Below, piece by piece: positions 15,703 to 24,804 of a DNA stretch of 64,000 nucleotides. Positions within the stretch are counted from its first letter, which is position 1. Each line of letters begins with the position of its first letter. Position numbers and translations under genes: made by a program. Location of the stretch: positions 1 to 64,000 of the forward strand of contig JBHGXS010000038.1 in NCBI GenBank assembly GCA_041920565.1, read 5' to 3'. The notes beneath the pieces were generated by a model, which had not been told where the DNA came from, did no database searches, and was given only the letters and a program-made list of their open reading frames with translations. Origin of the DNA: JAGHKQ01 sp041920565. Lineage in GTDB: Bacteria; Bacillota; Bacilli; Bacillales; Bacillaceae_G.

Positions 15703-17292
15703 TTATTGTTTTGCCGCTAATTCCATTTCGCGTTGACGTAATTCGATACGACGAATTTTACCGGAAGTCGTTTTCGGCAATTCTGCCACAAATTCAATCT
15801 TGCGAGGATACTTGTATGGAGCCGTTAATTCTTTTACGTGCTCCTGCAGAAGCGGAATTAAAACACTTTCCTCTTCCGTTACTTCTTCACGTAATACAAC
15901 GAACGCTTTCACAACGTGTCCTCTTACTTCATCCGGACTTGCTACTACGGCACATTCTTTTACATATGGATGCTTCACAAGCGCGTCTTCTACTTCGAAC
16001 GGTCCGATTGTGTAGCCGGAGCTGATAATAATATCATCGCCGCGCCCTTCAAACCAGTAGTAGCCGTCTTCGTCCATTTTCGCTTTGTCTCCCGTTACAT
16101 AATACTCACCACGGAATTGCATCGCAGTTCTTTCCGGATCTTTATAATATTGCTTGAATAGAGCAGGAGTGCTGACATGAACCGCGATATCCCCTACTTC
16201 ACCCACTCCGACAGGTTCACCGTCTTCGTTAATGATTTCCACGCGATTGCCCGGCGTCGGTTTTCCCATAGAGCCCGGCTTAATTTCCATTCCTTTTAAT
16301 ACACCGACAAGCAACGTGTTCTCTGTTTGGCCGTATCCGTCACGAACGACAACATCAAAATATTTTTTGAACGTGTCAATTACTTCACGGTTTAACGGTT
16401 CTCCAGCAGATACCGCACTATGAAGCGCAGCAAGGTTGTATTGCTTTAGGTTATCTACCTTTGCCATTATGCGGTATTCTGTAGGAGTACAGCATAATAC
16501 ATTTACTTTATTTTCATCTAACAGCTGCAAGTATGTTTTTGGTTCAAATTTACCATGGTACACAAAGCCTGTTGCACCAGATCCTAATGTTGCAACGAAC
16601 GGGCTCCAAATCCATTTTTGCCAGCCCGGACTTGCTGTCGCCCAAACAACATCACCTTCATTGATGGCAAGCCAGTTCTTTGCGGACGTGCGCAGGTGAG
16701 CATATGCCCAACCGTGCGTATGTACAACCCCTTTTGGGTTTCCGGTTGTACCGGAAGTATAGGATAAAAACACCATATCATCGCGTTTTGTATCCGCAAA
16801 TTCAAGAATTTCGCTTGCTTGTTCCATTTTTTCCATTAAAGAAATCCATCCTGCAACCGGTGCATCGCTAATTACAAATTTGTGTAAAGAATGTAATGAT
16901 TCGATTCCGTTAAATTGCTCAATATACGGAGCATAGCTGACGATTGCTTTTACTTCTCCGTGACCGATGCGGTATTCGATATCTTTTTTACGGAGCATTT
17001 CAGAGCTCGGAATCACAACAAGTCCTGCTTTAATTGCTCCAATGTATGTCATATACGCCTCAATTAAACGAGGCACCATGATTAACACTTTATCGCCTTT
17101 TTGTAAGCCTTGGCTTAAAAAAGCGTTTCCAATTTTATTCGCTCCGATAATGAGCTCACGATATGTAATTTGTTTCTTCTCGCCTTTTTCATTTTGCCAT
17201 AAGATAGCCAGTCTTTCAGGATCTGCCGCATAACGCTCGATCTCTTGGACCAAATTGTACTGTTCAGGTGCTATTAACTCTTCTCTGTTCAT
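15703..17292 (-). CDS. ytcI: Acyl-CoA synthetase, AMP-forming (YtcI type)
   Basis: Adenylate-forming enzyme of 529 residues that activates a short or medium chain acid to its CoA ester. It has the AMP-binding motif SYTSGTTGNPKGVVHTHG, the linker DGYGQTEN, YYVTGDKA and the C-terminal catalytic Lys in LPKTTSGKIRRIELR. The ATG at 17292 was chosen for GGAGG upstream; it is similar to acetyl-CoA synthetase but distinct from AcsA also encoded in this window. In B. subtilis the gene lies next to sspA, as here. The true substrate is not known. The C-terminal PKTxSGK Lys could be an acetylation target like that of AcsA. Confidence 0.88.
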   Translation of the reverse strand: MNREELIAPEQYNLVQEIERYAADPERLAILWQNEKGEKKQITYRELIIGANKIGNAFLSQGLQKGDKVLIMVPRLIEAYMTYIGAIKAGLVVIPSSEMLRKKDIEYRIGHGEVKAIVSYAPYIEQFNGIESLHSLHKFVISDAPVAGWISLMEKMEQASEILEFADTKRDDMVFLSYTSGTTGNPKGVVHTHGWAYAHLRTSAKNWLAINEGDVVWATASPGWQKWIWSPFVATLGSGATGFVYHGKFEPKTYLQLLDENKVNVLCCTPTEYRIMAKVDNLKQYNLAALHSAVSAGEPLNREVIDTFKKYFDVVVRDGYGQTENTLLVGVLKGMEIKPGSMGKPTPGNRVEIINEDGEPVGVGEVGDIAVHVSTPALFKQYYKDPERTAMQFRGEYYVTGDKAKMDEDGYYWFEGRGDDIIISSGYTIGPFEVEDALVKHPYVKECAVVASPDEVRGHVVKAFVVLREEVTEEESVLIPLLQEHVKELTAPYKYPRKIEFVAELPKTTSGKIRRIELRQREMELAAKQ

Positions 17293-17337
17293 TTGTAAAT
17301 CCTCCTTTTTTTGACAAGTATCCCTCCCTTCTATCAT

Positions 17338-17692
17338 AAATAATTTTCTTTATATTTTGAATAATCTTTCATTAGACAAATTTATTTAAATTTCTACTTA
17401 CCATCAACAATAATAGATGTTTTTCTGCAAAATACGACGGCTAAAATTCCAAAATACGGAATTATTGTGACAAAAAAATAAATCGTTACATAGATGCTTA
17501 TTTGTCGAGGATAATATTCTAATTGACTCAATAAATAAGGGGAATGGGATAGATTTTTCTTAAATTCGGCTTCATTCGTGCAAGATAGCTGTTTGCATCG
17601 ATACAGAATGAGGAGCATAAGAAAAACTGAGCTCAAAAAAACAGTACTAAGCCCTTTTTCTCTCGAACTTCGTACGCATGGCACGAAAATAA
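17338..17692. other. Intergenic region holding a possible small membrane-protein frame and the leader of array C1
   Basis: A minus-strand frame runs 17756-17394 (120 codons) with two hydrophobic stretches near the end (VFLSSVFLMLLILY and IYVTIYFFVTIIPYFGILAVVF). It has no ribosome site and its first third is repeat DNA, so it is doubtful; a remnant of a two-segment membrane protein is possible. On the plus strand 17655-17692 carries the leader-like sequence that precedes the 41-bp repeats. Confidence 0.35.
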
Positions 17693-17856
17693 TAAAAATT
17701 ACGCCAAAGCAATGTACAATTAGACGAAATCTACAATAATTGCACCAAACTGGCATGCAATTGCACTATTTTCTCAATAATTGCACCAGATCGGAACACA
17801 ATTGCACCGTTTCTGCAATAATTACGCCAAATCCGAACACAATTGCACCAAACATA
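17693..17856 (+). repeat. Array C1: four 41-bp repeat units
   Basis: Units start at 17693, 17734, 17775 and 17816, exactly 41 bases apart. Each has CAATAATTGCACC (or TACGCC) in the first half and AATTGCAC in the second half, with differing bases between. The array lies beyond the 3' end of sspA, after its terminator. A leader-like TACTAAGCCCTTTTTCTC and ATGGCACGAAAATAAT precedes it. Confidence 0.85.
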
Positions 17857-17875
17857 CCTTTCTTGTCCATAAATA

Positions 17876-17908
17876 AAAGAGCGGGGATGAACCCCGCTCT
17901 TGAAGCCA
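17876..17908 (-). terminator. Terminator of sspA
   Basis: AAGAGCGGGG, loop ATGAA, CCCCGCTCTT. It lies between the sspA stop codon and array C1. Confidence 0.85.
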
Positions 17909-17923
17909 TTCATTTATATGGAA

Positions 17924-18127
17924 TTACTTTTGGAATCCGCCTAATTGAGATTCAGCCATTTGAACTAGACGCTTAGTGATTTCGCCGCCCACAGAACCGT
18001 TAGCGCGAGCTGTAGCATCCGGTCCAAGTTGAACACCGAATTCAGAAGCGATTTCATATTTCATAGAATCTAATGCAGATTGTGCACCAGATACTGCTAA
18101 TTGGTTAGAACTTCTATTGTTTGCCAT
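17924..18127 (-). CDS. sspA: Alpha/beta-type small acid-soluble spore protein
   Basis: Protein of 67 residues that coats spore DNA and protects it from UV and heat. The germination-protease site is visible in KYEIASEFGVQLG (cut between Glu and Ile), followed by the second conserved block GSVGGEITKRLVQMAE. Many Gly and Ala residues and normal length. The ATG follows AAGGAGGTG. In B. subtilis sspA lies between ytcI and thiI, the same place, which supports the name over other ssp paralogues. A CTATACT upstream may belong to a sigma-G promoter. Confidence 0.93.
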   Translation of the reverse strand: MANNRSSNQLAVSGAQSALDSMKYEIASEFGVQLGPDATARANGSVGGEITKRLVQMAESQLGGFQK

Positions 18128-18203
18128 GTGTTGTCACCTCCTTGTGAGTATAGAGTGTGAAAAAACACATGGCTTCATACAAAAACTTTTTTGGTAATTT
18201 TTT

Positions 18204-19412
18204 CTACAAAAGATCCTTAAATTCCTCTTCGACCGGCTCTTCATTCATTTGCAGCATAATTTTTTCCGTGTTCGCTACCGCTTCGTTAATTAGCTCAGAA
18301 AAATCATAAAACTGCTCGAATCGGTTTACTTTCTCACGATTTGGTTTTGTTGTCGGATTGGCAGGAGTAAAAATCGTGCAGCAATCCTCATACGGACGAA
18401 TGGAAATGTCGTACGTATCAATTTCACGGGCAATGCGCATAATTTCCAGTTTATCCATCGTAATCAGCGGACGGATAATCGGATAATTCGTCACTTCGTT
18501 AATCGTATGCATGCTGTCCAGCGTTTGGCTGGCTACCTGTCCCAAACTTTCTCCTGTTGCTAATGCAAGCGCTCCTCGTTCTTCTGCAATTCGTTCCGCA
18601 ATACGAAGCATCATCCGTCTCATCACAGTCATAGTATAGCTTGCCGGAATTTGTTTATGGATCGCTTTTTGCACTTCTGTAAACGGAACGACATGAAGCG
18701 TAATCTTCTTACAATACTTCGTCAATTGATGTCCTAAATCTATTACCTTTTGCTTGGCACGTTCGCTCGTAAACGGAGGGCTGTGAAAATGAATCGCCTC
18801 CAGTGTCACACCGCGCTTCATGGTTAAGTACCCAGCTACCGGACTGTCAATACCGCCAGACAATAAAAGCATAACTTTGCCGCCGACACCAACCGGAAGC
18901 CCGCCTGCTCCTATAATCTCTTCACATGTAATGTATGTAAAGTCCGCCCTTACTTCGACACGGACATTTACATCCGGATTGTGTACGTCCACAGTAATGT
19001 TATCCGTATTCGTTAAAATATATCCCCCGATTTCCCGATTGAGTTCGTTTGTTTGCAGGGGAAATTGCTTGTAAGAACGATGTACGGAAACCTTAAACGT
19101 TTTTACCTCTTTTTTTACTTGTAAAAATGCGGCAAGCGCTCCTCTTTTAATATCTTCCAATTCTGTATTTGTCTTCAGTGCCAAGCTGAACGTATGAATG
19201 CCGAATACATCCTGCAGACGTTTGACAATCTCTTCATGATTTTCTCCATTCAGCTTAATGTACATACGGTCTCTCGTTGCTTCGTATTCGAGATTTTTAA
19301 ACTTTTTCAGCTTGTGCTTAATATTTTCTTTTAACGTGCTGACAAAACGGGAACGATTTTTCCCTTTTGTCGTCATTTCTCCGTAACGAATTAAAATATG
19401 TTCGTAGTTCAT
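18204..19412 (-). CDS. thiI: tRNA 4-thiouridine synthase ThiI
   Basis: Adenylates U8 of tRNA and exchanges it for sulfur; in Bacillus it lacks the rhodanese domain of the enterobacterial enzyme, and sulfur is passed directly from a dedicated cysteine desulfurase. The 402 residues show a THUMP domain (about 60-165) and the PP-loop SGGIDSP at 185-191. It ends without a C-terminal Cys-bearing domain, as expected. It follows the desulfurase gene with five bases between, so the two are one operon. Confidence 0.95.
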   Translation of the reverse strand: MNYEHILIRYGEMTTKGKNRSRFVSTLKENIKHKLKKFKNLEYEATRDRMYIKLNGENHEEIVKRLQDVFGIHTFSLALKTNTELEDIKRGALAAFLQVKKEVKTFKVSVHRSYKQFPLQTNELNREIGGYILTNTDNITVDVHNPDVNVRVEVRADFTYITCEEIIGAGGLPVGVGGKVMLLLSGGIDSPVAGYLTMKRGVTLEAIHFHSPPFTSERAKQKVIDLGHQLTKYCKKITLHVVPFTEVQKAIHKQIPASYTMTVMRRMMLRIAERIAEERGALALATGESLGQVASQTLDSMHTINEVTNYPIIRPLITMDKLEIMRIAREIDTYDISIRPYEDCCTIFTPANPTTKPNREKVNRFEQFYDFSELINEAVANTEKIMLQMNEEPVEEEFKDLL

Positions 19413-19417
19413 TTTCC

Positions 19418-20560
19418 TTACCTCATAACTTCATATAATTTTGGAAGCGTTTCTTTGACAACTGATTTGAAACGTTCTACTTCCTCTTTTGTATTTTCAA
19501 ACGATAGACTGATCCGAATTGCGCTCTCTGCCACTTTTTGTCCAAGATTCATTTCTAAAAGCACGCGGCTGACTTCCTTTGCCTTAGAAGAACATGCCGA
19601 TTTTGTAGATACGTACACAGCATGCTTTTCAAATTCATGGACAACAACCTCAGGCTTTAGTCCAATAAACGATACATTTATAATATGCGGTGCGCTGTTC
19701 TCGGCCGGCGTATTAATATGAATATTTGGAAGCTCTTTGAAAAAAGAAAGCAGTTCTTCTTTCAGTTCTTTCAACTTTTGTATCTTTTGCTCACGATTTT
19801 CAAAAGTTAAACGAAGCGCCTTTGCCATCGCCGCAATACCCGGTAAGTTTTCTGTTCCGGAGCGGTAGTAATTTTCTTGTTGTCCGCCCGATAAAATGGC
19901 ATCTAATTGTATTCCCTCTCGAATATACAATACTCCCGTTCCTTTTACGCTATGAAATTTATGACCGGAGATGGTGCAAAGATCGATATGAGCTCGTTTA
20001 AAATCCAACGGCACTTTTCCTACGCCTTGCACATGATCGACATGAAAGACGATTTTCGGGTACTTTTTCAATAATGCTCCAATTTCTTCAATCGGCTGAA
20101 TAGTGCCCGTTTCATTATTGACATGGATAACGGAAACAAGAATAGTATCGTCGCGCAGCGCTTGTTTTAATTCATCAACAGAAATGCGTCCGTCCTTGTT
20201 GACCGGTAAGTAGGTCACATCGAATCCAAGCATTTCTAACTGCTTAAACGCTTCTGAAACAGAAGCATGTTCAACCGCCGTTGTAATGACATGTCTCCCC
20301 CGCGAACGGTGTCTGATTGCCGTTCCCTTAATGGCTAAATTGTTCCCTTCCGTTCCTCCGGAAGTAAAAATAATTTCAGATGGATTGACATTCAATATAT
20401 TAGCGACAACCGATCGTGACCCAGCTAGCAATCGTTCTGCTTCGCCTCCGAGCCCGTGAATGGAAGATGGGTTGCCAAAGTATGTTTGAGAGACCGTTAC
20501 AAAGGTTTGGAGCACATCCGGATATGGTTTTGTAGTTGCACTATTATCAAAATAAATCAC
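19418..20560 (-). CDS. nifZ: Cysteine desulfurase partner of ThiI (NifZ/IscS family)
   Basis: PLP enzyme of 380 residues that takes sulfur from cysteine and hands it to ThiI. Lys201 in SGHKFHSVKGTG binds PLP, His98 is in EHAS, and Cys323 in STKSACSSKAKE is the persulfide carrier in a flexible loop. It starts with GTG at 20560 behind AAAGGAG. That ribosome site touches the edge of repeat A1, so the leader of this operon is made of repeat DNA. The name NifZ follows B. subtilis use for the desulfurase next to thiI. Confidence 0.92.
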   Translation of the reverse strand: MIYFDNSATTKPYPDVLQTFVTVSQTYFGNPSSIHGLGGEAERLLAGSRSVVANILNVNPSEIIFTSGGTEGNNLAIKGTAIRHRSRGRHVITTAVEHASVSEAFKQLEMLGFDVTYLPVNKDGRISVDELKQALRDDTILVSVIHVNNETGTIQPIEEIGALLKKYPKIVFHVDHVQGVGKVPLDFKRAHIDLCTISGHKFHSVKGTGVLYIREGIQLDAILSGGQQENYYRSGTENLPGIAAMAKALRLTFENREQKIQKLKELKEELLSFFKELPNIHINTPAENSAPHIINVSFIGLKPEVVVHEFEKHAVYVSTKSACSSKAKEVSRVLLEMNLGQKVAESAIRISLSFENTKEEVERFKSVVKETLPKLYEVMR

Positions 20561-20575
20561 TGTTTCTGCTCCTTT

Positions 20576-20751
20576 CTAAGAAAAGTATTTTCGGCCCGTT
20601 TAGCCCCCTCCCCCACCGCACACAAACCGTGCGGTGGGGCGCAGTTAATCCACAGGAGTTTTCCTTGTGTTCTTTCCCACCAAAGACGCTTGTTATCTTT
20701 GTGTGGGGAAGGTTATTTTAGGGTGTGGAGCCGGCCGGAAATGCTAGACAT
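20576..20751. repeat. Repeat A, copy 1 (A1)
   Basis: Starts CTAAGAAAAGTATTTTC; the next copy starts with nearly the same words at 20752, so the two are in tandem. Terminal stem GTATTTTCGGCC (20585-20596) pairs with GGCCGGAAATGC (20733-20744). A perfect 11-bp hairpin CCCCACCGCAC/GTGCGGTGGGG lies at 20611-20639, and CTTTCCCACCAAAG faces CTTTGTGTGGGGAAGG further on. It separates the nifZ ribosome site from ezrA. Confidence 0.75.
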
Positions 20752-20888
20752 CTAAGAAAAATATTTTCATCCACGGTTAGCTAACACCCCTCGTACAAAC
20801 GTGCGGTGCGGTGCAGTTGATCCAATAAAGCATTACCCGTATCAAAAAAAACGCTTGTTATGCTGAAAAGTCAGGATAAAAAGCCGGA
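20752..20888. repeat. Repeat A, copy 2 (A2), degenerate
   Basis: Begins CTAAGAAAAATATTTTC and keeps CGTGCGGTGCGGTGCAGTTG and AACGCTTGTTAT of copy 1, but the right part is worn down. It ends near GCCGGAC. No gene lies in 20561-21005. Confidence 0.65.
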
Positions 20889-21004
20889 CAATTAATCATA
20901 TCATAATTTTTTTTATTTCTCCTTCATCTAGTTTTCGTTATGAAGATATAGACAATACATTGCAATAATCATTGTTTTTCAATTCAGGAAAATCTAAACA
21001 GAAT

Positions 21005-21040
21005 AAAAAACGTCGGGTTATGGCCCCGACGTTTTTTTAT
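21005..21040 (-). terminator. Terminator of ezrA
   Basis: AAAAAACGTCGGG, loop, CCCGACGTTTTTTTA. Confidence 0.85.
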
Positions 21041-22737
21041 TCCGTCTTTACAAGCTCTTCAATTTTTTGAACGACGCCCGGTTCTACTTTCTCAAGTGTG
21101 GCTGCGGCTTGCTCAAACGCAGCCTTATAATCGTAGCTGCGGAACAGTTCTTCCGCTTTTTCGAGCTCCTGAGCCATTTGCGGGCTTTGGCTGCGATAAC
21201 GGTTGCCATACTGAATTGTTTTTTCAACTAATCGTGCTTGCTCGACAAGCTCCTTCGTTTCCTTATAAGCCGTATCCACCAAATGCTTGGCTTCTTCGAG
21301 CATATTGTTGACGCCCGGCATATTCAGCGGCTTCATTTCCAGCTGTTGGTACACCGTATGGATAGCATTTTGCGCCTCGTACAATCTGTGAACACACTCT
21401 TCAGGAAGACCAGGCAAATTGGATTTTTGAAGTATGCGTTTCATCTCCGTCATCTGCTTTCGCATTTGGGTAAGCGATTCGCGCGCCGTCAGCTCCTCTT
21501 TGCGAAGCGTTTGGAGCATCTCTTTATAATTTTTATGAGATTCTGCGATAGCGGTAATTTGCTGGCGAATATCTTCCAGCTCCTCACGAATAACGGAGAA
21601 TGCAATATCTTGTTCTGCAATGCGGATTTGAATCAGTTCAAAGCGCTTCATTAATACGCTGATTTGCTTTTCAATAAACTTTTGGATTTCGACATCTTTA
21701 TCGCTCAGCTGGTAGCTTTGCTTTACAAACTGCGTTTCTTCTTTCGTCTGCAATGCTTCTTGACGGATTGCCTCTATATCATCGTATAGGCTTGCTGTTT
21801 CTTTTTCCACATAATATTTGGAAGCAACTTCTGTTTCCAGCTGCTCATACAGCACGTCCATTTTTCCTTTTAAAGCCGCTACTTTCTCTTTTGCTTTCGC
21901 TACTTCAAGCTCTTTTATATCCGCTAAACAGCTGCGGATTTCCTTGTTCATGGCAGCTACTTCTTTCGGAATTTCCAAATGATCAAGGACATATCCTTCC
22001 TTTTTCATCTCTTCATGCCCCGCAAGCAAATCTTCCAATTGCACCGGTACATTTGTCTGACATTCTACCTGTAATTCCGGGATGTCGTTAACCAGCGACT
22101 GCAAATGCTGCATGCGCTCTTCAAGATCTGTCACAATCTCGCGTGCATCCAAGTAATTTCCCTTTGCAATTGCTTCTTCGTACGCATGGAATTTTTCATG
22201 AAACGCATCCATCGTCTCCTCGAGCTTCGCCTCCGCAAGGCTGAACGCATGACGGTGCGCCAGTACAGTTTTCTTTATTTCACGATATGTATGGCGAATT
22301 TGTTCCATTTCCGCACTGTTTTTCTGATGACTTTCCACGAGCTCCTGCAATTCGGACAAGATACCTTGAATTTTCTCATCAGTTTCCTCTAACATAACAC
22401 TGGCAGCGTCCAGTTCCACTTTGGCTTTGCGGAACTTAAACTGTGCCGCATACGCCTCAGCAGCCTTCAGAACTCCGTCAATTTTCGGAATCGTTACAGT
22501 TACAACTTCATCCCAGCCCTCTCTCCAAGCCTCAAACAGCTCCTCTGCTTGTCCTGTCATATTCAATGTCTTAACTTTTTTCAATTCATCAGCTACAGGC
22601 CTGTCCTTTATCTCTTTTTTCCACTCCTGTAAGCTTTGAATTTGTTGAAATAAACGATTTCGAAAGACAAGCTGCGCTACGAGGAGTATGATAACAGCAC
22701 TTACTAATAAAATAATAACGGTCAACATGGAATCCAT
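21037..22737 (-). CDS. ezrA: Septation ring formation regulator EzrA
   Basis: Membrane-anchored negative regulator of FtsZ ring assembly that also takes part in division. The 566 residues start with one membrane segment (LTVIILLVSAVIILLVAQLVF, about residues 4-24) and continue as almost pure helical coiled coil of spectrin-like repeats, the expected architecture. GAGGAGG lies eight bases before ATG. It forms a single unit with its own terminator. Confidence 0.95.
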   Translation of the reverse strand: MDSMLTVIILLVSAVIILLVAQLVFRNRLFQQIQSLQEWKKEIKDRPVADELKKVKTLNMTGQAEELFEAWREGWDEVVTVTIPKIDGVLKAAEAYAAQFKFRKAKVELDAASVMLEETDEKIQGILSELQELVESHQKNSAEMEQIRHTYREIKKTVLAHRHAFSLAEAKLEETMDAFHEKFHAYEEAIAKGNYLDAREIVTDLEERMQHLQSLVNDIPELQVECQTNVPVQLEDLLAGHEEMKKEGYVLDHLEIPKEVAAMNKEIRSCLADIKELEVAKAKEKVAALKGKMDVLYEQLETEVASKYYVEKETASLYDDIEAIRQEALQTKEETQFVKQSYQLSDKDVEIQKFIEKQISVLMKRFELIQIRIAEQDIAFSVIREELEDIRQQITAIAESHKNYKEMLQTLRKEELTARESLTQMRKQMTEMKRILQKSNLPGLPEECVHRLYEAQNAIHTVYQQLEMKPLNMPGVNNMLEEAKHLVDTAYKETKELVEQARLVEKTIQYGNRYRSQSPQMAQELEKAEELFRSYDYKAAFEQAAATLEKVEPGVVQKIEELVKTE

Positions 22738-22759
22738 CCAAGAGCCTCCTCTTTTTTAT

Positions 22760-23130
22760 GTATATCCGTTCCGCTTTCTGGAAGGCATTTTTCCTAAATT
22801 TATTTTTCTGTGCAATTCCCTCTGCACACGGAAGATTAACACCAAAAATCCAGTTTAATTCAATCAACTGCCAGCTGTCGGGATAAAGTCCCCTTCACTG
22901 CTGGTATTCATTTTATATAAAGATATCAAATGCGATATTCGCCGTGTTTTTATAACCATTAATGTAATAATGATATCATGTATTCAACTCTTTTTGACCT
23001 AATTTTTTATATTTTTTTACAAACAAAAGTTATGTGAGCGCAACGGTCCAAAACTTGAACAAATCTACTTGCAGGAACCCCGTTTCCATACTATATAAAT
23101 CAAAAAACGGATAATTTCAACTCGTTTCAC
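22760..23130. other. Promoter region between ezrA and refZ, no gene recognised
   Basis: About 370 bases of AT-rich DNA upstream of ezrA and downstream of refZ. A minus-strand frame at 22589-22867 overlaps ezrA and has no site. GGGATAAAGTCCCC (about 22880-22893) is a short inverted repeat. Nothing else stands out. Confidence 0.4.
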
Positions 23131-23165
23131 AAAATAAATCCTCCGGCCGGTACCGAAGGATTGTC
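23130..23165 (-). terminator. Terminator of refZ
   Basis: On the minus strand CAATCCTTCGGTACC is followed by GGCCGGAGGATTTATTTT: a stem of AATCCTTCGG with CCGGAGGATT and T residues. Confidence 0.7.
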
Positions 23166-23174
23166 CTGTCACTC

Positions 23175-23837
23175 TTATAAAACGGAAAGAATCGTCGGGA
23201 GCTTATTCTCAAACGAAGATAGCTTCGAAGCGCAAACGTGCTGTTCAATCCACGTTTCCAATTCTTTCGTATACTTGTCTGTAAAATAAGGATCAGATGG
23301 CATAACATGCAACACTTCAGAAATATATTGCGGATACAAATACGGGATATTCAGCATGCCTTTTAATTGTACCATAAAAATCGGAAACGGAACTTTACGG
23401 AACTCCCCTGCTTGAATCCCCATTTGAATAATCGTTTTAAAGAAATATTTCTCGCGCATTAAATACGTCGTCATAATTTCTCTTATGAGAATGCTGTCGA
23501 GTGAAATTTGACGATAAAAGAAGCGAGTGAGCTGCCGATGATTGGATTGGTATGCGATGATGTCGCGAACAATACCGAGGAGCATCTCTTTCGGCGATAA
23601 AGTATCCGCCTTTTCAAATGTTCGCTCCAATATACGGGTGTAACCTTCCAAAAAGTCTATGACCAAATGCTCTAACAGCCCTTGTTTATTCGAAAAGTAA
23701 TAGGAAATATTGGCTGCGTTCACCTTGGCTTCTTTGGCAATGTCCCGCACTGACGTTCCATCGTAGCCTTTCGTGTTAAACAGCGATACTGCGGCATCTA
23801 TAATTTTTTGTTTTGTTACAGATTTTGCATTCATCAT
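23175..23837 (-). CDS. refZ: TetR-family DNA-binding protein RefZ (YttP)
   Basis: TetR-type protein of 220 residues. The N-terminal helix-turn-helix reads SVRDIAKEAKVNAANISYYFSNKQGLLE at about residues 30-57. In B. subtilis the orthologue YttP/RefZ binds sites near the origin and helps place the division septum and capture the chromosome in the forespore. The position between ezrA and ytsP matches. The ATG at 23837 was chosen because GAGGAGAGG is about ten bases away; an in-frame GTG at 23846 is too close to that site. The C-terminal domain is the usual ligand/dimer domain with no visible ligand clue. Confidence 0.85.
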   Translation of the reverse strand: MMNAKSVTKQKIIDAAVSLFNTKGYDGTSVRDIAKEAKVNAANISYYFSNKQGLLEHLVIDFLEGYTRILERTFEKADTLSPKEMLLGIVRDIIAYQSNHRQLTRFFYRQISLDSILIREIMTTYLMREKYFFKTIIQMGIQAGEFRKVPFPIFMVQLKGMLNIPYLYPQYISEVLHVMPSDPYFTDKYTKELETWIEQHVCASKLSSFENKLPTILSVL

Positions 23838-23984
23838 ATCATTCACCCTCTCCTCGCCAATCTCTTATAGTATAAATTCTTGACTTTTCAGACATATTCC
23901 TTTAACTTTCTATCGACAAAGTCATTTGTAATCCTTTGTTTTTTGCTATAAATTTACATATATCGGAAAGGAATGGTGATTTTC

Positions 23985-24464
23985 GTGTTTACAACACAAC
24001 ATTACAATGAATCGCGCGAAAAAAATTACGAGACCGTCATTCGACAGCTGGAAGCATTAATTGCAGGCGAACCAAACGTCACAGCGAATTTGGCGAATGC
24101 TTCCGCTTTGCTGAATCAATTTTTAACGGATATTAACTGGGTGGGCTTTTACTTGACGGAAGGCTCACAATTGGTGCTTGGACCGTTCCAAGGTTTGCCG
24201 GCTTGCGTACGCATTCCATTCGGAAAAGGAGTATGCGGCACTGCAGCAGAAACAAAAACAACGCAGCTTGTCGCTGATGTTCATCAATTTCCGGGTCACA
24301 TCGCCTGCGATGCGGCATCTAACTCCGAAATTGTTGTGCCTATGATTAAAAACGGGGAAGTCATCGGCGTCCTTGATATTGACAGCCCGAGCAAAAACCG
24401 TTTTGACGAAGTCGATCAATTGTATTTAGAAAAGTTTGTTGAAGCATTGCTGAAGCAAATGTAA
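23985..24464 (+). CDS. ytsP: Free methionine-(R)-sulfoxide reductase, GAF domain (YtsP)
   Basis: Reduces free Met-R-sulfoxide. A single GAF domain of 159 residues. The three conserved cysteines Cys74 (LPACVRIPFG), Cys84 (GVCGT) and Cys108 (HIACDA) have the 10 and 24 residue spacing of the yeast enzyme. The GTG at 23985 was chosen by alignment from memory to the B. subtilis protein, which opens with MF; an ATG at 23973 lies too close to the AAGGA site. It is transcribed alone, against refZ. Confidence 0.9.
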   Translation: MFTTQHYNESREKNYETVIRQLEALIAGEPNVTANLANASALLNQFLTDINWVGFYLTEGSQLVLGPFQGLPACVRIPFGKGVCGTAAETKTTQLVADVHQFPGHIACDAASNSEIVVPMIKNGEVIGVLDIDSPSKNRFDEVDQLYLEKFVEALLKQM

Positions 24465-24487
24465 AAAGCGGCCTAGGCCGCTTTTGT
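24463..24487 (+). terminator. Terminator of ytsP
   Basis: AAAAGCGGCCTAGGCCGCTTTT: a perfect palindrome ending in T residues. Confidence 0.85.
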
Positions 24488-24804
24488 TTATGATAATGCT
24501 TGAGTCCTCCATAATGTCTTCCCATGCACCCAATCCTACAGACAACAGCATGCGTCATCGCCGCCGGATGCTGAATCAACGTTTCGGTATCTCCCAGACT
24601 TACAGCAATTTTAATCAGCTGCAAGCGATTAATGATGGCTTGTGCTTCTTCTTTACCGCTCCTTGTTATAAACAAAAGCTTGGATTGTCTTCATCAAAAT
24701 GTATAGGTGGACGTTTGAAATAACGGCGGCGTTAAACTGCCGTGATAACCCTTTGTGTCGTATCCTTCATGAATCAACATGGTTTCCATCTGTTTTTTTG
24801 CCAT
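24488..24804 (-). pseudogene. Remnant of a methionine gamma-lyase-type PLP enzyme
   Basis: On the minus strand an ATG at 24804 opens MAKKQMETMLIHEGYD and goes on to GSLTPPLFQTSTYTF, the N-terminus of the cystathionine gamma-synthase/methionine gamma-lyase family. After two frame breaks and loss of some 270 codons, the C-terminus follows: RLQLIKIAVSLGDTETLIQH and HPAAMTHA, then a worn end WEDIMED and QALS. Only 317 of about 1170 bases remain. The catalytic Lys region is deleted, so it cannot be active. An intact gene at this place is known from the B. cereus side. Confidence 0.8.

Noticed and set aside
17394..17756. Two-segment membrane protein gene
   Set aside because: No ribosome site, and the first third is repeat DNA. 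Kept only as a possible remnant in the description of the gap.
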